The notes beneath the pieces are model-generated. The model ran no database searches, was not told where the DNA came from, and saw nothing but the letters and a program-made list of their open reading frames with translations. Shown here one piece after another: positions 35,014-45,825 of a DNA stretch of 64,000 bases; position 1 is the first letter of the stretch, and each line of letters opens with the position of its first letter. This DNA comes from Mytilus galloprovincialis (taxonomy: Eukaryota > Mollusca > Bivalvia > Mytilida > Mytilidae). The stretch lies in NCBI RefSeq assembly GCF_965363235.1, contig NC_134843.1, forward strand, positions 95,575,795 to 95,639,794, in the 5' to 3' direction. Both the position numbers and the translations under genes were made by a program.

Positions 35014-36180
35014 AGTTTGGAAATTATGTCTATTACTTGTCAAGGTCTATTGCAAAACTACTTACAGTAAAAGTGCAACAGATCTGTAAACTTTGTCTTG
35101 CAATTTACCAAGTATAACATTTTCAGTACTGTGAAATCCAAGTCCAATGGCCATAATGATAATAAACCAGGACAAATGTTTGGCGCAGTTTAGGAAATAG
35201 TTGATATGTATTCGTTTACACAAAAACACCGTACTGTTTTAAATCATTAAAATCCATTTGTATCATCCATAATGAAAACTGTTCTTCCAATTTCGCTATT
35301 GAAGCAATGTTTGAAAGAAATCTCTAGCACTGTGATATATAGTTCATGTGATTATATACATATTAAAATCATTTATTCCTCTACAAAAGAAATTGAAAGA
35401 CTATTCATGAACTTGTTTAATAGCTTAATAGATTATATTACCGCAAAAAGTTGAATGCCGGAATATCACCTTTGAAGGCATCAATGTTCCCTTTGGATTT
35501 GTTAACAAACAGATTGCATACGTTTTGCTAATGTACTTTGAATGGAAAGAGTTTTTATGAAAGCAATTAAACTTTTTTGTTTTGTTTCTATCAACATCTT
35601 TTGTAGTGATTATGCTATGAATTTTGTAAATCATTTTTTTTAAACCGTATGTTATACGAGAAGATATTTTTTTGGGGGTTATTTTGGCCTTGTAAATTAA
35701 CTGGGTGATGTATAATAATCACAAACTTTATCATTCAAATCGAAGAGCTTCCATAACAGGGAATGTTTTCCAAGGATGGTTGACATAATTTGTCTGTTGC
35801 ATCATTAAAGTCATGTCAAAAGAGAAGTTTTTTTCCAGTTTAAAAGAAAAATTAAGCTTATTTCAGAAATATTTTTGCTAAATTAACATAGATTTGCCAA
35901 AAACTATTATTAGCCAGTGAATAGTAATATGAAAAAAAAATAGATGTGGTTTAAAAATCATGTACTTTTCTCCCTATTCTCTTTGGTAAATTGATTTGAT
36001 TATTATATAAAAAATAAAGCTCAGCTTTTCTGTGAATACTTGAATTAAGAAAGTACATGTATGAATTTCAGACTTATATATTTACAACAATAAAGAGTAT
36101 CGGAACTTTGATAGTTGTAAAAAATATCATACGATTGCGTTGTAGCTGACATGGACAGTGAAAAGAGGAATATGACTGTT
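35014..36180. other. Tetraspanin 3' UTR and downstream DNA
   Basis: No frame of note. Several AATAAA-like sites, none decisive. Confidence 0.4.
35161..35166 (+). terminator. Possible tetraspanin polyadenylation signal
   Basis: AATAAA 147 bases after the stop. Others occur further downstream, so the true end is uncertain. Confidence 0.3.
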
Positions 36181-36272
36181 TTTCCTTATCCTTTCAAACT
36201 GTATTATCACATCGGAGTATCTCGATCATAAAACGCAGAGGGATCCGAATACCGAACATTTTGTAACAATTC

Positions 36273-36445
36273 GCCGTTTCAGAATCTAATGCATCCTGGC
36301 TAATATTTTTAAAAGTGTACACCAAAACGTCGTGATTGGTTAAAAATGTCATAATCAATGGAAATTCAACCAATGACGTGACGTTATTTTCATTTTGGGA
36401 TACGAACAAAGAAATTACCCATGATTCTTTAGATTCTGAAACGGC
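36273..36445. repeat. Imperfect palindromic MITE-like repeat
   Basis: GCCGTTTCAGAATCTA at 36273 pairs with TAGATTCTGAAACGGC at 36430-36445, with further inner pairing around CATTGGTTGA. The 105-codon minus frame across it is a by-product. Confidence 0.55.
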
Positions 36446-38343
36446 CAATTGGTTTGTCAATTTCGATCCGAATCTAAAAGAGGAATTTTGATTCTTTGGA
36501 ATCACACCCATAGTTTATACCTATACCCACCGTTACAACCGTTTCGATAAATTGCCCCTCGTGATTCTGACCCTTCCGCGGATTTCTGATCTAGATACCC
36601 GGTGTATCATTGTTTTATTACATATTTTGTCTCTGTGTTAGTGTGAATGTTAATAAGCAGAAGTCATTGTATTGTTTTGTTTTTTCTTCAATTAAATGAA
36701 GGGAACTGTAAATAAAAACACAAATTAAATGATGTACTTTTACTTCGTATGAAATCATCAAAAACATCCCTCAAAACAAAACAATTAAACCAATCAGTAT
36801 ACTACTAGATTTTCTTATGTACAACTGTTTATGATATAGCAGGAGATAGATACCTGAGTCTTAGTTAAAGATTCCGTCAAAATTGGCAGTTTGAGATTCA
36901 CAGCATTTGCGTTGGTGTTATACTATATACATAGTTTATAGTAAAGGAAAGACAACCCAAATGGCAAAAAAAATGGCATTAATGCAAAGTTGGCTGGCCT
37001 TTTTTTTTCTTTGATACCAAATAATGCTTTATTGTATGAATATTTTCACCGACTTAGACTTTATGACTCAATGCAGCAGAATATACCATGTTGCATAGAT
37101 TGGTTGTTATTTTGCGTCCAGTGGCAAATATTAAAAGCATATTTATATCAGAACATGTAAATGTAATATGGACCTAAACAAGTGAAGCAAGTTGTCCACG
37201 GTAAGACATGTCACTCTATTAACAGGACACAATATTCCGATTTCGAGCCGACAAATATTTTCGCGTTTAGTCCTAAAAGCCATGGATTTGGTTTAAGGTT
37301 ACATTAGTCAAAAAATTGAAATATATTATATATGTCAATGCACATAATTAACAGCGCCTGGTGATGTTTCATAGCCTGACCGGTTTCGGTCCAAAAAGGA
37401 CCTTCTTCAGAGGCAGAATGGTGGATTAATGTGTGCACCCTATTTATATAGATATGGTAACCGGCGGCGCAATACCTTTCCTATATTGCCTAGTTTATTA
37501 AGTCAATTTCACCAGTTTAAGTGTTGATAAAACATCTGGTTACTCCGATTTCGTTTTTATATGAAAAAATTTCTTTGCTCTTTTAAATGACAAATTTCTT
37601 GTCTTTCCTTGAGAAAAGCGATGAAAATAAAAGACAATTTTATTTTAGCGTGTTCTAGTATATACATGTTTCAGATAAAAAAATGTTCAACTGATTTCTT
37701 TTTTATAACTTTAAAATTTGACGTAAACAAAGTATTGATTTTATCAAATGTATTGAAGCTGTATATATATGTGTATCATAACAGTGTGTAAACTGGTGAG
37801 TCAAGAATATTACAAAAGTAACTCTCCTTGAGCTATTGATGGCGATCAACATTTTTTTTTAGATTTAAAGAAATATCAAACCATGTTATCTGAAATGTAT
37901 AAAAGTTTGCCAAAGTAAATATACTTTTTATATGTCCCAATCCTAACTTTGCTTAGTTTGGAAGTCCCCCTTTTCTAAATCCTTATCTGACTCTTGGAAC
38001 AAATTCTATAATTCTGCCTGTAAGCTCATATCGCTCGACACTTCTTCGACAGTTCGGATGGACTCATGTCGACATATGTGTACTGTAAGCCCGATGATAA
38101 ACACTATTATGTCTCCCCCTGTAGTTTTACTTATCCAAAATATTACCCAAAAACCGTTGCTTGCAGTCAGCCGGGTTTTCATCAGATATATTTCACCTCA
38201 GAAATTGAAATAATAATACCCCTAACTTTCAAAATCTTCCTGCGAGTCACTCGTACTGGATTTTCTAAGACACAATTTAAATCTCAAGAGTCGATCTGCA
38301 TACTGAACTATGATCTTTCACCAAACCCTTTTAAAAGTTGTAA
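36446..38343. other. Intergenic, little recognised
   Basis: AT-rich. A small stem near 37385-37415 (GGTCC, five A, GGACC, then TTCTTCAG) resembles motifs I associate with Penelope-like or LINE ends, too weak for a call. Confidence 0.4.
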
Positions 38344-39345
38344 AGCCCCGGTCACAACAGATCGTACGATTTTTTTGTCGTGGAAGATCTATTAAATAGT
38401 TGTGGCACTGTCGTGCAAAATGCCAAAAACAAATCGAGTGATCACATCAGCTACGACATGTCCACGCTGATTCCACGATGGGTACAAGACTGAAAAAAAA
38501 TTGTAATTGTACTGTCGTGGGTTTGTCGCAAGTCGGTCGTGCGACAGTCGTACGACAATCGTGAACTGTTTGGGGCTAGACACAGTCGTGGGTACGCACT
38601 CGCACGTTTGACTCCGAACTACTAGTATATAAAGAAGGCCAGATTTATTGGGTTAGTGATGTGAGGCCTAACCAACCAACGTCGGGCGTTTCGCTGGTTA
38701 CTATATATCACGGTCGCGAATCAACGCTAACAGGGCCATATTTTGGTCTTGTTGGATTCCGACAAGGCGCCTTTTTTAGCAGGGCCAAGCGTGTTCGTTC
38801 TGGTTGAATAATCATCCTCTTTAAACGGCAGACTATATTTTTTTCCAAACAATCATTTCCGCCGAATTGTATTCTTCTAAATAAAACGAAAATATGTTGC
38901 ACGACGAACATACCACTGTCGTACGACAGACAATCAATGTTGTGCGAGCATCGTACGAAATGTGATATTCGTGAGACAATCGTGCGACTGTATCACGAGT
39001 GTCTTGCAACAGTCGTGGGGTTGTCTTACGACAGTCGTACGACAGTCGTACGATTATTCTTTATTAAAATGGTTTATGATGGTACCCACGACAATGTGTT
39101 TATCGCACGACAGTCTCGTGACTGTGGTAAGACACTCTCACGACAGTCACAAGACAGTGACACGACAAAAAATCGTAGAGCAAAAAAGGTGCATGTCCAA
39201 TTTTCGTCCCACGACACATGACAGCGCCACAATGCTCAAAATATCGTGCGACTGTCATACGACGATCACAGATGGTCCGCGATTTGACAAAATTTCATGT
39301 CGTGGAGCTGCATTGATGTGTCGTTGGTTCGTTGTGACCAGGGCC
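38344..39345. mobile_element. ~1-kb element with GTCGTACGAC-type internal repeats
   Basis: Ends AGCCCCGGTCACAAC and GTTGTGACCAGGGCC form an imperfect 15-bp inverted repeat; AAA lies outside both ends. Inside, short palindromic words such as GTCGTACGACAGTCGTACGA and TCGTGCGACTG recur on both strands, especially near 38500-38580 and 38920-39260. The overlapping frames are repeat-derived. Superfamily not assigned. Confidence 0.7.
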
Positions 39346-39965
39346 AAAATAAATCTGACTTATAAACACAGGCTCCCAACACCCAACTTATACCTACATC
39401 TGAAATGTAAATTGCAAGAAAAAAATGAGGTGTATCTCTTACAATGTAAATGAGGTAAGCTGTATGTGTGCTGGTCAGAACAACTATGTCAAAATGTGGG
39501 AATGGCCTTTATATGTTGTCTTTTCATATTGATTTATTTTGTCACTTAGAAAATGTAACTTTGTAAGCACATATTGCACGTTACCTTCTTTGCAAGGAAA
39601 TAAATAATAATGACAGTATTTACTTGCAATAATATGTACCACTGAATAACATATCATACACCGATAAAAAACACATCTACAGCAATATGTACCGATATAA
39701 ACAACACACCAACAGCAAGATTATCAATTCGTATATTTTAACAAATTTGATTCGTTTAGGGATAGTCACATGTTAAACTATATTTTCGAAGGTAGAGAGA
39801 AAACGGCAATATGTACCAATGCATTGTAACATATCTACAGCTTTCCGTTCGCCCTTTAAATACGTGCGTTTGTCCAATACCTGGTCACCACTTTTCGAAA
39901 GTGTATTTAGTGCAATATCGTGTATTTTTATATATACCATTTCTAGTTTTAAGAAAAATCTCTTT

Positions 39966-40124
39966 TCTTGGCGGATCCAGAACTTTTCCTAAAGGGAGGG
40001 GGGCGCTGACTGACCTAAGGGGGGGCTCCAGTCATGCTTCAGTGATTCCCTATATAATCAACCAATTTTTTCCCACGAAAGGGGGCCCCGGGCCCCTCAG
40101 GGTCCCGCTGGGTCCGCCTATGGC
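39966..40124. mobile_element. Small MITE related to 17997-18163
   Basis: GGCGGATCCAGAACTTTTCC at the left and GGGTCCGCCTATGG at the right, with G/C-run arms and the shared GCTGACTGACCTAAG block. Confidence 0.65.
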
Positions 40125-40859
40125 TCAGATTTTTTCACGATAATTTCTTTTTAAAAGAATGATATTTACTTGAATATTTCAGGAAATTTTGTCAATGATA
40201 ATTTGTGAAATTATTTCCCATCATAATACATTTTTTTTTAACAAATTAGCTTTAATTCAAATAAACTATTATTATTTCATAGTATTTGTAAAGGATAAGT
40301 TTTTTCTAATAACTATTCAATAACTTAATTACCCAGATAGAATTTCACGGCAAAGGAACAAATGTCCCAGGGAAATTGGTCGAATAAAATAGGGGTCAGG
40401 GACCAATTTAGCTCAAAATTTTACTTTTAAACAGGTATGTAAAAGGGACCATTTTTCAATGAAATGATAGGGAAAATAGAGGTATTGACATATTTTTATT
40501 GGAATATATAAAAAAAAGTTCTATCATGACACTTGGTCCAAAACTGTAATATAAAAAGCTGAAAAATAGCTGCAAAGAATGGGCAAATAAAAAACATAGG
40601 TCACCGATAAGGATAAAACATATATTTTGGCTTAAAACCCAAATTTTGGCGGGAAAATGGTGAAAATGGTTGAAATGTCATTTAGAGCCTTTCACAGATA
40701 CACGTTATAACGAAAATATTCCTTTAGTGACATAACTGCAATGATTTAACATTTCTAATCAATCAAAATATTTAAAAAAAAAATAATATCGAATTTACGA
40801 CACATACTTTTCGTGAGCATTGTAATTCATGCGTGAAATTATGCGCAGTCGAATAGTCC

Positions 40860-43060
40860 CGATCCACCTTAAGGGGTCATTTGACCGTTTTTGTCGTGAT
40901 GACTTATTTGAAGGTCTTACCTTGCTGTACATTATTGCTATTAACAGTTTATCTCTATCTATAATAATATTGAAGATTATCACCAAAAGCTGCAAACTTT
41001 TCATAAAATTACAAATTCAGGAGTAACAACCAAATAACAGGTTGCTTGATTGGTCTGAAAATTTCAGGGCAGATAAATCTTGGCCTAATTAACAATTTTA
41101 TACTGTCAGATTTGCTCTTAATGCTTTGATTTTAGAGATATGAGCCAAAACTGCATTTTACCCTATGTACTATTTTTAGCCATGTCGGTCATCTTGGTTC
41201 GTGGGCGGGGTCATCGGACACATTTTTGAAACTAGATACCCTAATGATGATTGTGGAAAAGTTTGCTTAAATTTGTCTCTGTAGTTTCAGGGGAGAAGAT
41301 TTTGTAAAACATTACAAAAATTTACGAAAAATTGTAAACAATTGACTATAAAGGGCAATAACTCCTTGAGGGATCAACTGACCATCTTGGTCATGTTTAC
41401 TTATTTGTAGATCTTACTTTGCTGAACATTATTGCTGTTTACAGTTTTCGCTATCTATAATAATATTCAAGACATCCACCAAAAACGGCAAAATTTCCGT
41501 AAAAATTACCAATTCAGGGGCAACAACCCAACAACGGGTTGTTCAATTTATTTTAAAATTTTAGGGCAGATAGATGTTGACCTGACAATCTATATTTTAC
41601 CCCTATGTTCTTTTTGTCGAGCCTTCGACTTTAGTCGAAAAAGCGAGACTAAGCGATCCTACATTCCGTCGTCGTCGGCGTCGTCGTCGTCGGCGGCGTC
41701 CACAAATATTCACTCTGTGGTTAAAGTTTTTGAAATTTTAATAACTTTCTTAAACTATACTGAATTTCTACCAAACTTGGACAGAAGCTTGTTTATGATC
41801 ATAAGAAAGTATCCAGAAGTAAATTTTGTAAAAATAAAATTCCATTTTTTCCGTATTTTACTTATAAATGGACTTAGTTTTTCTGCGAGGAAACATTACA
41901 TTCACTCTGTGGTTAAAGTTTTTAAAATTTTAATAACTTTCATAAACTATCCTTGATTTGTACCAAACTTGGACAGAAGCTTGTTTAAGATCATAAGATA
42001 GTATCAAGAAGAAAATTTTGTAAAAATAAGTTTCCACTTTTCCGTATTTTACTAATAAATGGACTTAGTTTTTTTGCAGAAATAAAACATTCACTCTGTG
42101 GTTTAAGTTTTTAAAATTTTTATAATGTTCTTAAACTATCCTGGATTTCTACCAAACTTAGACAAAAGCTTGTTTATGATCATAAGAAAGTATCCAGAAG
42201 TAAATTTTGTAAAAATAAAATTCCATTTTTTCCGTATTTTACTTATAAATGGACTTAGTTTTTCTGCGAGGAAACATTACATTCACTCTGTGGTTAAAGT
42301 TTTTAAAATTTTAATAACTTTCATAAACTATCCTTGATTTGTACCAAACTTGGACAGAAGCTTGTTTATGATCATAAGATAGTATCAAGAAGAAAATTTT
42401 GTAAAAATAAATTTCCACTTTTCCGTATTTTACTTATAAATGGACTTAGTTTTTTTGCCAGAAACAAAACATTCACTCTGTGGTTTAAGTGTTTAAAATT
42501 TTTATAATGTTCTTAAACTATCCTGGATTTCTACCAAACTTAGACAAAAGCTTGTTTCTGATCATAAGATATTATTCAGAAGTAAATTTTGTAAAAAAAA
42601 ATTCGCTTTTTCCGTATTTTACTTATAAATGGACTTAGTTTTTCTTTCAGTTACTATTACATACAGTCTGCAGTTAAAGTTTATAAAACATTTATTAGAT
42701 TCATAAACTATCCTGGATTTTTTACCAAACTTGGAAGCTTCTTTCAATCAAAAGACAGTATCGAGAGGGAAATTTTTATTGATGTTTTTCCTCATTTTTG
42801 TTGAGTCTGCGATTAACAGCAAAAGTAGGCGAGACACTGGGTTCCGTGGAACCCTTACGAATTTTTTTAACCATGGTGGCCATCTTGGTTGGTTGACCGG
42901 GTCACTGGACACATTTTTAAAACTAGATACCTAATAATGATTGTGGCAAAGTTTGGTTCAATTTGGACCAGTAGTTTCAGAGGAGAAGATTTTTGTAAAA
43001 GTTAACGACGACGACGGACGGCGGACGCCAAGTGATGAGAAAAGCGCACTTGTCCCTCTG
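40860..43060 (+). repeat. Family R block, tandem copies, split by element B
   Basis: The first copy starts near CCTTAAGGGGTCATTTGACC, and a second begins near GGGCAATAACTCCTTGAGGG (41345). Both share TATCTATAATAATATT and GGGCAGATA blocks. The second copy is broken after CCCCTATGTTCTTTTT and resumes at 42869 with AACCATGGTGGCCATCTTGG, ending CCAAGTGATGAGAAAAGCGC. Confidence 0.7.
41611..42868 (+). mobile_element. Helentron/pearl-like element B with 190-bp array
   Basis: Left end TCGAGCCTTCGACTTTAGTC, then a GTC-rich tract at about 41666-41700. Tandem monomers follow, marked by CACTCTGTGG at 41711, 41903, 42092, 42284 and 42474, with a degenerate one at 42664 (spacings 189-192). The right end has a hairpin in GGGTTCCGTGGAACCC. 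Alternate monomers are nearly identical (381-bp higher-order unit). T-runs flank both ends. The identical 60-residue strings in two overlapping frames reflect the array, not genes. Confidence 0.75.
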
Positions 43061-43129
43061 ATAAAAATCAAATGGTAGCTACCCAAGTAGATTTTGAAAT
43101 TACTCTCTGGGTCTGCGAGTGTTCACATC

Positions 43130-43280
43130 TTTTTATAGCAGCCTATACGGTATAGATTATTTTCATTGGTGGGGGTTGTATACTATTCTATACGGTGAAC
43201 TTACAGAACTATACTTGCTTACATCCATGTCATTTGAACTCAGATAAAAGTTGTCTCAATTACCACATCTCCGTATTTTA
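43130..43280 (+). repeat. Family V fragment, diverged
   Basis: TTTTATAGCAGCCTATACGG onward to TTGTCTCAATTACCACATCT matches the 3' part of family V. Confidence 0.5.
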
Positions 43281-45150
43281 ATATGCACTCTTTTCAAACT
43301 AGGCAAATACCGTGAACGATTTCATATATAGGTAAAACGTGTCTTTCAAAATTGGCAAACTACTATGGAACTTTTTCAGAGACAAAAAAAAAATACTGTC
43401 TGGTTCTATTGAAAGCTATTGTCTTGCAAAAATGTCTATGATTAACTGTGTCCTGTATGTTTTGGAATATAACTTGTGCACTTTATTTTAAAGTACGTAA
43501 AATGTTGAAAAACGTATGTGTACCATTGTTACCCGCATGCCCGGAAAGGTAGGGTCATTGAATAAAAAAAAACTGACTAGACATGTTTAACCAGCATTGC
43601 CCGGTCGTATTACAACTTATTATAAATGTCACCTACACCTACGGCGAATGTCAAACTTCTTGTATCATAAATGACAAATATACGGTGAGAATACAAGCTT
43701 ATGTTGACAATGTAAGAGATAGTATTTTATGAGGCAAATGTGAAACAATTCAATGTTGGTCCTATAGGTGTATTTATATAATTCAGTTTAATGGATTTTT
43801 TTTTATGTATAGCATAGAATATAATTAAAGGTTAAGTGTTGCACAAAACCTGAAATTAACCTTGCACCAGACCGTGCTGTGTCGGTGTAAAACTAAAAAA
43901 ATAAAAGCTTTCTTCCGTTTAATTAACCTTTACAATGCATACCTGTTGAAAAAAGTTCGAAACCCGAGTTCTATTTTTTATTTAGTTTGGAGTGTTCGCT
44001 CTCTCTCTCTCTCTCTCCCTCTTTTTTATTAGCCATTTGTTTTCCCGTCATATATCTATATCGAGGTTTTGCTCTTGATATATATTAACAGCTATTTATG
44101 TTTCCATCTAATTTACAAGAGACAGATAAATGTTTATTTTATTCGAAAGAACATTAATTAATGTGTTTTACGGAAATTTGCAGTTAAAGCAGAATGTCCC
44201 TTTCTCCGGTTACTCCAACATTGAAACACCAAAGGTTTGTGTTTCTCGTGTCTTTACTAAAACATTAATCGTAACTTGACATATACCAGTAGTGAAACAT
44301 GTAAATTATCATTTATTATAAATGTGACGGTGGAAATAACTGTAGAGGGAGAGCAGGGGTAATCAATTAACTGTTTGTCGTCCATCGTAACCATAATGAT
44401 TTCATAGTTTTTGAGAAGAAATGTATGATGTTTACATGCCAGCAGATTATATATTAAGGCATCATGCAATGCCTGGAACAGTTTATTTGATCAATAATAC
44501 TAAAAAGGACTTTTTTCGTCTAAAGTTAGATATTGCTTCTACTGACAATTTTTTTACTCTCATAATATTCGCTATCATCTAAATCCACAAACGACTGTTT
44601 CAAAGAATAACGGCTAATTGACATTATAAAAGTTAATAAATCTTTAGATAACTTTTATCGTAATTATCAAAATTATCATAATAATTATGTAATACAACAG
44701 TGGAGTTCTATCAATTAACAAGTCAGTGTCAAAGGGAAAATAATCCGTAGTAAGTACAAAGATATAATAGCTTTGAAAAATAAAATAACAATTACATATG
44801 ATATTTATTCAGACAGGATAATCCCCGTCAAGTTTTCAATGATGTCGTAACAATTCACCTGCAGGACACATCAAATATTGCATGATCTTACATAAATTAA
44901 TTTGCCTGTGGATAAATTCCCTGTCCCTGTCCAGGTCCAATTTACTATTAAGCCATTGTGTGACAGTTTCATTTGCCGCCATAAATCATGTATTATGTAC
45001 AGTATAACCATAGATGTAAACTTTTCATAAAAAAAACCAAAATAACTTGTATTGTAACTATTTTTGTAAGTATTTCAGTTTTCTTACTTAATTAGTTATT
45101 AAAATAGAAAATTTGAAACTCTTGATTGCTATTGGAAAATGTGTATACAA
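43281..45150. other. Intergenic, nothing recognised
   Basis: AT-rich; holds a (CT)n run at 43999-44016 and no convincing frame. Confidence 0.4.
43999..44016. repeat. (CT)n microsatellite
   Basis: About nine CT dinucleotides. Confidence 0.9.
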
Positions 45151-45277
45151 CAGTGGCCGGATCCAGCCATTTTTAAAAAGGGGTCCAACTATATGTCCGA
45201 TTTCAAACGCATTGCTCGTCCCCCTAAAAATAATGTTCCAACCCCTGGAACCCCCTTCCCCCTCTGGATCCGCTACG
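45151..45277. mobile_element. Small MITE, third relative of 17997-18163
   Basis: CAGTGGCCGGATCCAG at the left, CTGGATCCGCTACG at the right, with C-rich runs inside. No clear target duplication. Confidence 0.6.
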
Positions 45278-45720
45278 TTCCAATAAACATAATTTAAGTT
45301 CAATATAGTGTGTCTTTATAATGATCAATAAGAAACAGTGCACTCAGTTTGTCACAGGAAGACGAGGAAAGGGATCTAAATTATCATATAGTCTTTCTTG
45401 TGTCCTTTCATAATTTGTGACATTGTAAAATAATATTAGTCAAGGGCAAACGAACGTCCTTGCAAATACAAAATTCACCTGTAAAAGTGACACAAAATTT
45501 ATTGCCGAGGGGCAAAAGGAGGCGTGGCAAAAGAAATTGCATTATCACGTGACTTCATTATACTCTTTACTTTCGAATAATCAGTTTATAAAAATTCTTT
45601 TAGAGAATAAAGGGTAAAAATAAAATTCTGTTCTTATTTTGAATTAAAACAATTTTCAATCCAAAGGAATTTTAGGTGATTATTTCGCAATTCCATTTAA
45701 AAATGTCAGAGTCAGTGTGT

Positions 45721-45728
45721 TGACGTCA
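45721..45728. promoter_or_regulatory. CRE-like site upstream of Na+/K+-ATPase start
   Basis: Perfect palindrome TGACGTCA 65 bases before the ATG. CATTGCAG at 45770-45777 could be a 5' UTR acceptor, so the site may be intronic rather than in the core promoter. Confidence 0.35.
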
Positions 45729-45792
45729 CAGAATTCGTAATTTTCATTGGTTCCTCACATCAAGCTTTCCATTGCAGTGACCGTCGGACACG

Positions 45793-45825
45793 ATGGCGTC
45801 GACGAAGGTTTCCAAGTCTAAAGAG
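45793..45825 (+). CDS. ATP1A: ATP1A exon 1
   Basis: [11 protein letters not shown], then donor GTAAAT. A tiny first coding exon followed by a 5.3-kb intron is typical for this family. Confidence 0.85.

Noticed and set aside
36194..36511. 105-codon minus frame
   Set aside because: Lies across a palindromic repeat; no recognisable domain.
37365..37420. GGTTTCGGTCC/GGACCTTCTTCAG stem as a retroelement end
   Set aside because: The motif recalls Penelope-like or LINE termini, but no reverse transcriptase or second copy is present.
38937..39453. 163- and 94-codon frames on the + strand
   Set aside because: They run through the GTCGTACGAC-rich element, and their repetitive composition comes from the DNA words.
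41432..42337. 174- and 70-codon frames with identical stretches
   Set aside because: The identity reflects the 381-bp higher-order repeat of element B, not duplicated genes.
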